Source: Sternotherus odoratus (Eukaryota; Chordata; Testudines; Kinosternidae). Taken from it: a DNA stretch of 64,000 nt. The translations under genes were made by a program, and so were the position numbers. The notes below the pieces were generated by a model. The model saw nothing but the letters and a program-made list of their open reading frames with translations. It ran no database searches and had not been told where the DNA came from. The first letter of the stretch is position 1. Every line of letters starts with the position of its first letter. The stretch covers positions 6,165,206 through 6,229,205 of the forward strand of contig JAVMKO010000020.1 of NCBI GenBank assembly GCA_032164245.1, given 5' to 3'. Shown piece after piece: positions 1-9,802 of this stretch.

Positions 1-19
1 CTCGCAAGCTCATAGATGT

Positions 20-209
20 CAAGAATCAGAGAGGTAGCCGTGTTAGTCTGGAATAGCAGAGGTAACAAAGAGTCCTGTGGCACCTTAAAGACTAACTAAA
101 GTATTGAAGCATAAGCTTTCATGGGCTAATACCCACTTGCATCCGACGAAGTGGGTATTAGCCCACAAAAGCTTATGCTTCAATACTTTAGTTAGTCTTT
201 AAGGTGCCA
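20..209. mobile_element. Fold-back copy of the PLE terminal repeat
   Basis: A short retroelement copy is followed directly by its own inverted copy. The arms are about 77..138 and 149..210, 62 bp with two mismatches, around a 10-bp spacer. An identical 15-bp target-site duplication, caagctcatagatgt, flanks it at 5..19 and 210..224, so the whole fold-back went in as one insertion. The right arm carries the hammerhead-like block (139..178), here with decayed core CCGACGA and CAAA instead of GAAA. Sequence homology to the copy at 53500..53937 ties it to the 3' region of a Penelope-like element. The family name is inferred from that copy; the inverted structure and the duplication are seen directly. 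Confidence 0.75.
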
Positions 210-224
210 CAAGCTCATAGATGT

Positions 225-2632
225 TTACACAAGCTGCAATCTCATCCATGATGGCAGTGTAGACGTACCCTCAGCATTGGGAATCAGCCCCTCCCACTGC
301 AGAGCAGTTCATCTCCCTGTTACCTGTTTCATGGGGAACGCAGAGCCCTGATCTCTGTGATCTCTGGTCTTTGCAGGTTAAAAAGGCCTTTCAATTTTTC
401 TTTAAAGGAAGTCTGAAGCAGGCTTCAGAAAAGACTCTCAAAATACAGTTTGCAGTGTTGTTGTAGCTGTATTGGTCCCAGCAGCTGCTCCAATAAAAGA
501 TATTAGCTCACCCACTTTATCTCTCTCAAAAATGGTGATATTCTGAATGCTTGCTTTGACACCCTGGGATTTAGACTCAGGCACTTCGATGCTCTGAGGA
601 GGTGTCTTTTCTCCCCTTGCATCTTTATGGAGTTAAAAACAAATTAATTGAAAAATAGCGGGGAGATGGGGCTGACTGACGTGGGAGAAAACAAACACAG
701 CCATTTACCAGGCAGGAAAACATGCTGTTCTCTGGCACGCAGCAATGCTCTGTGAGAGAGGAAACCAAATCAGGGAATTCTAACGTTTTGTCATCTCCTC
801 CAGCTCAAATTATGAATCCTCCAAATTCTGCGAAACATTAGCAACAGCCCCTTATTAGCAGGTGTGGAATTCTAATCATTGATGCTATTGGGCACTAATC
901 CCAGAAGAAGAGAGAGATGCCGGAAGGCACATGCATGCTATTTGGATGCTGCAATTTGCCGACTCTCTGGAACCATTCAGTATTGTACAGAGTGAAAATA
1001 AATAAAGAACAGGGCAGATTGCAATGAGGCCATTGTGGTCCCAACAGAGGGGACTATATTACTCACAGAGGTACCATGATTTTGCAGTGGAAAAAATTGA
1101 AATCTATTAATTTGTCGCACCCGCCCACACTGGCACACAATGCATTTCTAAAGATGGGGAACAGATTATTCCTACAGCAAAACCAATGCATGCAATTTCA
1201 ACCCTAAGACTTTCACTCCCTTGGATACCTTATTAAAGTGAATCTAGAAAAACCTCTGATATTTGGTTTTTTCCCCCTGTAAATATTTCCAAGCCCATTT
1301 TATTGCTTATGGAAGGTGCCAGACTTGAGCACGCATGAGGTTGAAATCCGCACTGGGCCTAGGCAGAAATGCATTATGGCAATATCCATGGTTTTGCATA
1401 TCAGCTGGAGTCCAGCAACTGCAAATCCATTCTCAGCAAAGCTGATGGTTTAACAGCAACTAACATTTAGTTTCCAGCAACTAAAGACATGATTGTGATG
1501 TTTACATCTGTGTTTGACGGGAACATTCCCCAGGGGCTAATTTTGGAGCCGGATTGCTGGCAAATTTAGAAGCAGGTTTACTATAGAACGTGTGTCCGGT
1601 TATTACAGTACACAGGCAAGTCGCATCTTAGTTGCATTTAACACACGAATTTGACTTTGCGCGGTCGGCAAAAACTGAGGTTTGTACAGTTCAGTCACCA
1701 TCACTGCTATTCCCCGTCTATTTGCAGTGATTTGGTTGGTTCAGCATTACCAGTGTCTTCAAGCCCACGGCGCATTAATGTAGAATTCATCCCAATAGAA
1801 CCGCCTAGGAGATCAAACAATTCCACTGTCCCGCTGCTGTATTCCTTTGGTACATTGTAGCAGGAGCATTGCTGTAATGACGTTTCGGGTCAGCATCCTT
1901 TTGACACCAGTGCTGCTCGGGTGGATTATTACGGCAGCCGTACCAGGATGTGGCCATGCCACAAATTTATCACAGCAGCATTGCTCTGCGCATGTAACTG
2001 ACCTTTTCTAAATGAACCGTATTATCCTGATTGACTCCCATGAAAGTTCTCCAAGCACTTTGCAAGCATTTTTGAAGTAAGCCGCAGAACACTGGTGTCC
2101 CCTACTGAATAATTCTGTCTCGTCAGCCTCACTTAACACATGCCCCCTGCTCTTGATTTGTACTTTAAAACTTTTCTTGATGTTGGTAGCTGTGTCGGTT
2201 GGATGCTGATGACTGATTTGTGCTGAAGGCGCCCAAGAATGATTCTGCACAATTGGTTTTCGTATATGCAGCGATTCAGATTCTTAAACCATCAAGGTGG
2301 CTCAATCACCTCTGTGACTTTTCCCAGTCTCTAATAAAAATCTGTCCTCTCTGATGTACGTTCGGTATTTCAAACATCATCCTTTATGGATCTTTACTTT
2401 ACGTCTGCTAAAGAAAACACATCAGTGCTGATTGTAATAACTTAGTTCTCTGATCTGGGTTATGAGCTGTCTGGGGTGGCTGAAAGATATGAAAGAGAAT
2501 CGTACTTTATCGTGTTTTGAATACTAGAGAGAAAATTCATGCATAGTTGAACTCCATTGACTGCAGTGGAGTTACTCTGGGTTTAGACCAGAGGACATGA
2601 GCGGAAACGTTGTCATTTGGAATGTGTGCATT
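225..2632. other. No recognised gene
   Basis: This stretch holds no open frame with family resemblance and no repeat that I can name with confidence. If the receptor model at 20285..20627 is right, it lies within intron 1 or downstream of that gene. Confidence 0.5.
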
Positions 2633-2637
2633 CCCTC

Positions 2638-3248
2638 TGTGTGCTGCCCGGCTCTGTGCAGGTAGCTGGCTCAGCACACCTTGGTAGTATCACTCAGAAA
2701 GACCCCAGACAAGGTTCAGTGGTGAAGTTCGGCCAGGTTTATTGTCAATGAAACACAGTCCTAGTGCCCTATATATGCTCACACTAACAGGTGTAATGCC
2801 TGTAACATTGGAGTCAGCTGAGTCAGAAATGGGACTTTCCACTGCCCCTCGGCTGGACAAAGGGTTAAGGTGAGGTATAAAATGGGACAAACAACTTATG
2901 TATCATCTTAACGTGTTTCAAGACATCTGCTTGTAACCTCCCCTGGTATCTTGCTCCAAATGTCCCAGACAAAACTTCCCTATTCATCAATTCTGTAAAA
3001 CCCTCTTATCTGGTGTTAGGTCAGGATATACCTGGGCTAATCTTTGAGTGTGTTCACTCATATACGCAGTGTCTGTTGCTTCTTAGGAGTGCCTGTGTGT
3101 TAGCAACACTAGCAGGACCTTCGCCAAGGTCATGTATCGGACAGTGAACTTGTAAGCATCTGCTTTAATACGTGGCCTGACTTTGGTTCACAGCTTCTGG
3201 TTCAGGCTTCAAGCCTTGCACCAGGCCACAGGCTCCCTCTCTACTACA
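2638..3248 (-). mobile_element. Candidate solo LTR of an endogenous retrovirus
   Basis: The segment has TG...CA ends (tgtgtgct at the left, ctactaca at the right) and is bracketed by ccctc (2633..2637) and ccctg (3249..3253), a 5-bp duplication with one mismatch. Read on the minus strand it has a TATA-like box at 2776..2770 followed by an AATAAA signal at 2743..2738, the order expected of U3-R-U5. The length of 611 bp is ordinary for a retroviral LTR. No internal gag, pol or env sequence lies next to it, so it is a solo LTR if the call is right. Boundaries rest on the end motifs only. Confidence 0.55.
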
Positions 3249-3529
3249 CCCTGGGTTTCAGGTAAATAGGTAAATTCAGAGGGATTTCATCCCACCCCCC
3301 CAACTCTCCGTAAGCCAAGAATGGTTCTTACAATCATGCACTCCCAATTATGCTTTCCAATGACACATTTTGCATGCAGAGAGAAGGCAATGCACACCAT
3401 AAGTAGAGTAGGCATAATGTTCCATGCAGTGGTTACTGTTAAAAATAGCCATATCTGCCATTTGAAAGTAATTAGATATACTTTGGTATTACAACGTGTA
3501 ATCAGTCTCACGTTTGAATCAGTGCATAT

Positions 3530-3993
3530 TTTGCAGATGACACCAAGCTGGGAGTGAGTTGCAAGTACTTGGAGGACAGGATTAGAATTCAAAATAACCA
3601 TGATGAATTGCAGAGTTGATATGAAATCAACAAGATGAAATTCAATAAGGGCAAGTGCAAAGTGCTACTCTTAGGAAGGAAAAATCAAACGCACAGTTAC
3701 AAAATGCAGAATAACTGGCTAGGTGACAGAACAGCTGAAAAGGATCCGGGGTAGATAGTGGATCACAAATTAAATATGAGTCAGCAATGTGATGCAGTTG
3801 TGCAAAAGGCCTATAATACCACTATAATACCAAGGGAGGTTGTGGAATTCTTATCAGTGGATGTTTTTAAGAACAGATTGGACGAACACCCATCAGGGAC
3901 TGTATCTTTTTACTGGGTCCTGCCTCAGCACAGGAGGCTGGACTTGATGACTTGTTGAGGTCCCTTCCAGCCCTACATTACCGTGATTCTGTG
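3530..3993 (+). mobile_element. CR1 LINE fragment, RT core to 3' end
   Basis: The left edge translates to the reverse-transcriptase catalytic motif FADDTKLG, and the right part has the usual CR1 3' end (aggctggacttgatgac, then ccttccagccctac and gattctgtga). Stops and deletions break the frame. The piece between about 3810 and 3835 has lost most of the region that normally separates the RT from the 3' end. It is a dead copy. Confidence 0.85.
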
Positions 3994-5720
3994 AAATCAG
4001 GAAACCTGCCAATGAAGCCAGTAGTTGCACTCAGAACTTAGCTGCCTCAGTTTAGCAGCATTAAATGCATTCCCCTTAAGCAAATGGAAAACAAGGCAAT
4101 ATCTGTTTCAGCAATGGATGGGATAGATTCAGTTCATTCAAGCACGAGAGAGTTAGTGGAGCAGAACAGTGACAAACCAGCTCTGAAAGGCTGCACATCA
4201 TAGACGTAGAGAACTGTCACGGGAAACCAAACTTTCAGTACAAATCCAGGTTTAACACTCAGGTTAGTGCCTGTCAGGCTGGAAGAAAGAATCGGAACTG
4301 TGTGTAGGACAGATCACTGTGACAGTTTATAATCAAAGCAGATGGGTAGCAAACGTTTAGTCATTTGCAGATTGCAGCTTGGAAATGTGATAAAAATAAT
4401 GGTATGTAATTTTTTTTTTTTTTGCCTCTAGGAGACTTGATCTTTAACTCGTCCAAGGGAATGGAGACAGAAAGCATTTGCCAAGTGAGTTCTTTAGCAC
4501 TTTTCTCTTTCTAAGAAACCATTGGCAGTTCAGGACCAGAAAAGCCTGTTCAAAAATTACAGTCTGTGGGCTTTGCTATACTCCCACTTACCCAGATCTA
4601 AAGCCAGAGCAGCTTGATCAATGATCAGCAGAGAAGATCAATGTGGAACACAAAATTATATGTGATGACAGTGCCTAGGTGCCCGCTGAGAACAGGTCCC
4701 ATTGCACTAGGCCCTGAGCAAACAGAGAAAGAGATACCCCCAAAGAACTTATAGACTATCAGTGTCATGTAGATACAAGGACCCTGATGGATGACTCCAG
4801 CCAGGACAGGTTTCCCCATTGCAGATCTGGGATACAATGTGGGGAGGCATTGTCTGTGGCTCATTTAGAATGATCTTGTCCACCTCTGTGACATCTTGAG
4901 GCCCGGAGTCGCTGATGTCACATTGCTTTGATGGCACCACGTCAGGATTTGAAAGCATGCTCTGGGAATGTTTGCCTTAATGTTAGCTCAGGCTGACACT
5001 CATTCTTGAAAGGACAGCTTGTTTCTCTTTTTGAAGATGAATTGAGTAATGTGGGAAGGTATTTTCCTCTGTCCTGTAATAGTAGGGCACAGTAATCAGT
5101 GGTAGGAAGTAGTTGTAGTTTTCGTCACCCGGTGTCTATTAGTAGCTCAACAACATACTTTGCACACCTATAATTTTGTCCAAAGTCTTTGAATAAGTGA
5201 CAAAAGTGGGGACACTCCATGGCCTGTCTTATCTAGGTCTGGATGATCACAATGCACCCCTCTGACCCTGGAAACTAGGAATCATCCCCATTTTACAGAG
5301 AGAGAGACAGGGGCACATTGTCAGAAGTGGCTATCGATTCTGATGCCTGTTTTTGTGGGTGTCCACCTTAAAGTTGTGCAGGAAAACGAAGCACTTATAA
5401 GAAACTTTTTTTAAAGTATGCCCGAGGTCCCATAATGAGTCTTCTGTCTTCACATCTGTTCTTCTTACCACTAGATAAAGCTGCTATCCCAATAGCAGAA
5501 GAGGGGATCTGAGCATGTACAAGCTAGTTAGCCTCTCTTCAGTGAATTACGGAACTGGGGCTAGCCACCCCCTATGATCACAGATCACTATCTATCTTAT
5601 ACTATCCTTATGGGCTCCACTCCCCAGTATTCGGTTACATTATTTCGAGTGCTAAAGCTCCTGGCATATGTACAAGAAAAGAGCCTAGTAACTTGGGCTG
5701 CCCTCAGTTTTCACTGACTG
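3994..5720. other. No recognised gene
   Basis: This is A/T-moderate sequence with a T-run near 4409. A weak ancient-repeat look around 4680..4760 (a phrase like 'cccaaagaacttatagact' that recurs near 26700 and 60800) is all I can point to. Confidence 0.4.
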
Positions 5721-6150
5721 TGCATTGTGTGCCCCCTGGTTTGTGTGATATGTGGAGGGGTAAATAACACTTCCCTATGCACTTTCTCTACACCATTCAT
5801 GATTTTATAGATCTCTATCATATCCACTCTTAGTCCTCTCTTTTCCAAAGATGAACAATGCCAGTCTTTTAAGGTCTCCACATATGGAAGCTGTTCCATC
5901 CCCCTAGTCATTTGGGTTGACATTCACTGTACTTTTTTCCAATTCTAATGTATCTTTTTTGAGATGGAGCAACAGAACTGCACACATTCAAGGTGTGGGC
6001 GTACCGTGGGTTTGTATAGTGACGTTATGATATTTTTCATTGTATTATCTCTCTCTCTCTTAATGGTTTCTAGCATTCTGTTCGCTTTTTTGACTGCTGC
6101 TACACATTGAGCTGATGCGATCTCTTTCTTGAGGGGTAACAGCTAATTTA
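5721..6150 (-). mobile_element. CR1 LINE fragment, ORF2 C-terminal part
   Basis: The minus strand translates to diverged CR1 ORF2 C-terminal sequence, including LEKRGLRVDMIEIYKIMNG at about 5850..5790. This matches the better copy at 62312..62683, which reads LEKRRLKGDMIEVYKIMSG. Frameshifts and stops are present, so it is a 5'- and 3'-truncated fossil. Confidence 0.8.
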
Positions 6151-6859
6151 AACCACATTATTTTGTCTGTATTGTTGGGATTATGTTTTCCAGTTTCCAC
6201 TTTGCACATATCAGCATGGAACTAAATAGGCAATTAAACCCATATTTCCTTAGTCCTAGTATAGTGCCTTAACTAGAAGACCATCCTTCCAGTCAGCTCC
6301 CATTCCCAAATCTTATGTATTTGACATAAGGCTCATGGCTTTGATACAGTTTTCCTGAAACACAAGCAGTGGGAATCATTGCAAATACTGCAGTATGGGA
6401 TGGCCTATATTTCTACCACAGCAAAAGGATAATCCTTTTTTTTTAATGGCATTTGTAAAGCCTCTGATGAGGTGACAACTATCACAAGTACATTTAGAAG
6501 CTGTCCAGGCACTTTTAATTTTTCTCTTGGACAGCTGTGTTCTGTAAGTTTAAATTTAAATGAGACTGCAGCAAGGTTGCCGAGACTGGTTCTGACCTGC
6601 TGGCTATAAAACCACGCTTAATCTTCAGCCATGAGGAACTAGGTTGCCAAAAAAACGGAGAATGACTTCTTTCTCTTTTTCTGGAGATTACAGATTAAAA
6701 GCATCCCAAACTTGTGTGACAATTCTTGCCCTGTTTTAACCTCATGACTCACACCGAAGTCAATAGAACTATGCTCATCAAACCCAGCTGTGGATCTAAG
6801 CCATCTGCAGCAGTACAGGTTCCATATGTAATTGCAGGATGTGCCAGAGACATCTGACA

Positions 6860-7020
6860 GTATGTTCTCATATCTGTATGTTCCACTCTGTGCATCTTTC
6901 GAAGTGGGTTCTAACCCATGAAAGCTTATGCCCAAATAAATGTGTTAGTCTCTAAGGTGCCACAAGTACTCCTCGTTCTTTTTGTGGATACAGACTAACA
7001 TGGCTACTACTCTGAAACCT
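6860..7020 (+). mobile_element. PLE 3' terminal repeat, old copy
   Basis: The sequence from 'gttccactctgtgcat' to 'tactctgaaacct' aligns along its length with the 3' end of the Penelope-like copy at 53785..53937. The hammerhead-like block at 6892..6931 keeps stem II (GUGGGUU/AACCCAU with a wobble), GAAA and the AGCU palindrome, but the core is CTTTCGA. No target-site duplication is clear. Confidence 0.7.
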
Positions 7021-7849
7021 ATCACATCAGAGTAGGGAAAATTCTGTTAGATTTACTGAGTATACTCCACTGTCAAGAAAAGCTGTAGGGCCAGATTGAC
7101 CAAGGTATTTAGGCACCTAAAGATACAGAGAGATGTTTAAGGGGATTTCACAAGGGTCAAAGCAGTTTAGGTGCCTAGCCCCCATTGACTAGGGGGATAT
7201 TTCTACTGGCCACTTTTATGGTGATTAGAGATTGCCCCAAACCCTGGATCCAAATACCTCCAGACTTTGGAGAAAGGTCCACATTAAAATAAAACAGCCT
7301 TTGGAGATACAGCACCTGAGACTCTTTGCCACAATTGTACCACTGAAGAGGACAGCTGACGCTCTCATCAAGCTGGGAAAGGTTCAGATGGAGTGAAGTT
7401 AATGTTGCCAGCATAGATTTTTATTGCCACTGATGCCTCCAGCGAAACAAAAATATTCTATTGGCAAAGATCAGTTGGCTTACTTATTTGTATTGATTTC
7501 CACTTTAAAATGTCGTTGAGATGCTCAGACATTTAAACCAATGTATAAAGGGCCTGATACTGGAATGTGTATCTCCCACTGACCTCAGTTACAAGCAGGG
7601 GTAAGTTGCCTAAAATAGACGAAGACTGTGTCTACACTTCAGAGGCACAGCTGACAAAAAATGTCATAGGTATTTTTCCTGATTTGTCCCCTTCCCCCCC
7701 CACCACCAATTTTGAAATTTCAATCAGTTCTGATCTTAAGTGAGAGGATGGGGTGTAGGTAAGATTAGCTCATGGGAGTACCAGGACAGGAGAGATCCTG
7801 TGAACCATGAAACTGTGCTTTGCTGGGAGTTTATGAAGTTTTTAAAAGC

Positions 7850-8241
7850 AGGTTAGACTGACACTTGTCAGGGATGGTCAGTGATATTCAGACCTCAGTG
7901 GTTCAGGAGCCAAATTAGCAATCCGCATTACCCCCCAAAACACACAGTTGTGTGAATTCATTGTTTCATTTCCCTATATATACTTATTCTCATGGCAAAA
8001 TGACTGATCAAGTATTTTATCAAGTACAATTGGTTAATAACATAGAAGCCTCCTGATTGGTTAATAATTCAATCACACAGTGTGCTGCAAACAACTGCAG
8101 GAGACGCATTCAAGAGCCACTTGTGGCTTGTAAGCCTCAGTCTGAGTATCACTGATCCAGGTATACTTCATTCGGCCTCAGTATGAGGAAGGGATGGACT
8201 TGATGATCTCTTGAGGCCCTTCCAGCCCTACATTTCTATGA
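7850..8241 (+). mobile_element. CR1 LINE 3' end, split by a hAT element
   Basis: The CR1 3' sequence begins with 'cacttgtcagggatgg', is interrupted at 7879..8154, and resumes as 'ccaggtatacttcattcgg' through 'ccttccagccctacatttc'. Removing the insert restores a normal CR1 3' end, so the interruption is younger than the CR1. Confidence 0.8.
7879..8154. mobile_element. Non-autonomous hAT element inside a CR1
   Basis: The ends are inverted repeats: CAGTGATATTCAGAC at the left and CAGTGATACTCAGAC read in from the right (14 of 15 match). The element is 276 bp with no coding sequence, typical of a hAT miniature element. The flanking 8-mers (gggatggt and atccaggt) match poorly, so the 8-bp duplication has decayed or the edge is off by a base or two. 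Confidence 0.65.
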
Positions 8242-8332
8242 CATCCTGAGCCTATGTGCTAGTCTACACTAGAAAAATTATTCCACTATAACTATGTCAG
8301 TTAGGGGTATGATTTTTTTTTTTTTACTAATA

Positions 8333-8984
8333 CAGTAAAACCTCCATTTAACGGACTAATTCGGGCAAGGGGGTGTCCGTTAAATGAAAAAGTCTGTTAT
8401 TTAATAAAAAAAAAAAAACCCGAGCTGTCGGAGCAGCAGCCCGCCAGCCACAGGGTCGGGGCGGCAGCTCCGCAGCCCGCCCGCTACCTGGACCTGGGCA
8501 GCAGCCGGGAGCCAGCAACCAGCCCACCTGGGTCCCGGCTGCTGGGACCCGGGCGGCAGTGGGGAACTGTCAGCCAGCCCGCCTGCTGGCGGGACTCGGG
8601 CGGGAGCCGGGAGCCGGCAGCCCGCCTGCTGGCGGGACTCGGGCGGGAGCCGGGAGCCGGCAGCCTGCCCGCTGGTGGGACCCGGGCGGGAGCCGGGAGC
8701 CGGCAGCCTGCCCGCTGGTGGGACCCGGGCGGGAGCCAGGAGCCAGCCCACCCGCAGGCGGGAGCCGGCAGCCAGCCTGCCTGCTGCCTGGACCCGGGCG
8801 GCAGCCGGGAGCCGTCAGCCGGGAGCCAGCAGCCAGCCCGCCCGCTGCCGTGACCCGGGCGGCAGCCGGGAGCCGGCAGCCAGCCCGCCAGAAATGGATG
8901 AGCAATGCATCAGCTTGCTCAGAAATTTTGTCCGTTGCATCCGAAGTCCGTTAAATCGAGGTCCGTTAAATCGAGGGTTTACTG
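8333..8984. mobile_element. Tigger/pogo-type element with GC-rich core
   Basis: Inverted termini CAGTAAAACCTCCATTTAAC (left) and CAGTAAACCCTCGATTTAAC (right, reversed) differ at two positions in 20, and both ends are flanked by TA, the hallmark of the Tc1/mariner-pogo superfamily. The interior has no transposase but is extremely GC-rich and repetitive, so long open frames on both strands here are composition artefacts. Just inside the right end the phrase 'gtccgttaaatcgag' occurs twice. Confidence 0.8.
8581..8755. repeat. 43-bp GC-rich minisatellite in Tigger
   Basis: About four head-to-tail copies of a 43-bp unit (gcctgctggcgggactcggg followed by cgggagccgggagccggcag) lie inside the Tigger element. 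Degenerate copies extend to both sides. This explains the proline/glycine/alanine-rich open frames read across it. Confidence 0.85.
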
Positions 8985-9296
8985 TAAGCTAAACCCCAGT
9001 AAACACTCTAGTGTGGATGTATTTCAGTTAGGGGTATGATTTTTTTTTTTACTAATAAAGCTAAACCCCAGTAAACACTCTAGTGTGGATGTATTTATAC
9101 CTGTATAAAAGTGTCTTATACCAGCATAGCTAATTCAGTTGAATCTGAGGAACTGTTATTCAACTTGGCTTGTCTACATGGGGCAATAGTCTGAAATAGC
9201 TATTCTGCATTACCTCTCCTTATTCTGCACTACTTTCCCCAGGTAGATAAGCCCTAAGATAGAGAAGTGAAATGTGAAGATTGAGAAGAAAAGATA

Positions 9297-9802
9297 TCAG
9301 ACCCGAAAGCCGCATTGCTCCGCAAAACATTTCCATAAAACATCAACTGCAGCTTTAAAAAGCTCAGCTCTCTCCCCCCTCCCTCCTCCAATGGCCCCCC
9401 ACTTGCTCAGCTCTCTCCCCCCTCCCCCACACTCCAATGGCCCCCGCACTCACTCAGCTCTCTCCCCCCTCAGGTAAGAATCGAAAATATTTAAAATCTC
9501 TCCCCCCTTCCCCCCTCCAATCCCCCCCGCACTCTCAGCTCTCTTCCCCCTCCCCACTCCAATGGACCCCGCACTCGCTTAGCTCTCTCCCCCTTTCCCC
9601 CCTCCAACGGACCCAAGCAACGTTATGCCGTGTAAAAAGCGAAAATGTATCTGAGAAACCACATCTAAATGCAAAAGAATGAAATTAATTAGACAAAATG
9701 AGACTTCTGAACAAAATTTGTATTAATAAAAAACATTGTAGTCTTTTTACATCCCAGTTTCCAATTACAAATACCCCGAGCAATGCTGGGTATTTTTGCT
9801 AG
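9297..9802 (+). mobile_element. Non-autonomous Helitron, 3' end clear
   Basis: The right end has the Helitron signature: a hairpin (AAATACCC at 9769..9776 pairing with GGGTATTT at 9788..9795, 11-nt loop) followed three bases later by CTAG (9799..9802), then T. The left end is a guess: TC at 9297 after an A fits the A/T insertion preference. The interior 9360..9620 holds about five diverged copies of a C/T-rich unit of roughly 50 bp (agctctctcccccctcc...ccaatggccccc). No Rep/helicase coding is visible. Confidence 0.6.

Larger units (their letters stand above)
8298..9096. repeat. 72-bp direct duplication, first copy split by Tigger
   Basis: A unit running from 'cagttaggggtatgat' through a T-run, 'actaata' and 'agctaaaccccagtaaac' to 'gtggatgtattt' occurs twice in tandem. 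Copy two is intact at 9025..9096. Copy one is split into 8298..8332 and 8987..9024 by the Tigger element at 8333..8984. The host unit appears to be part of a DNA-transposon-like element ('gtctacactag' lies near 8263). Either duplication preceded the insertion, or slippage produced it afterwards and lost the insert in one copy. Confidence 0.8.

Noticed and set aside
8401..8992. Several open frames of 100-130 codons rich in Pro, Gly, Ala and Arg on both strands
   Set aside because: They exist because of the 43-bp GC-rich minisatellite inside the Tigger element; frames on both strands, no domain.
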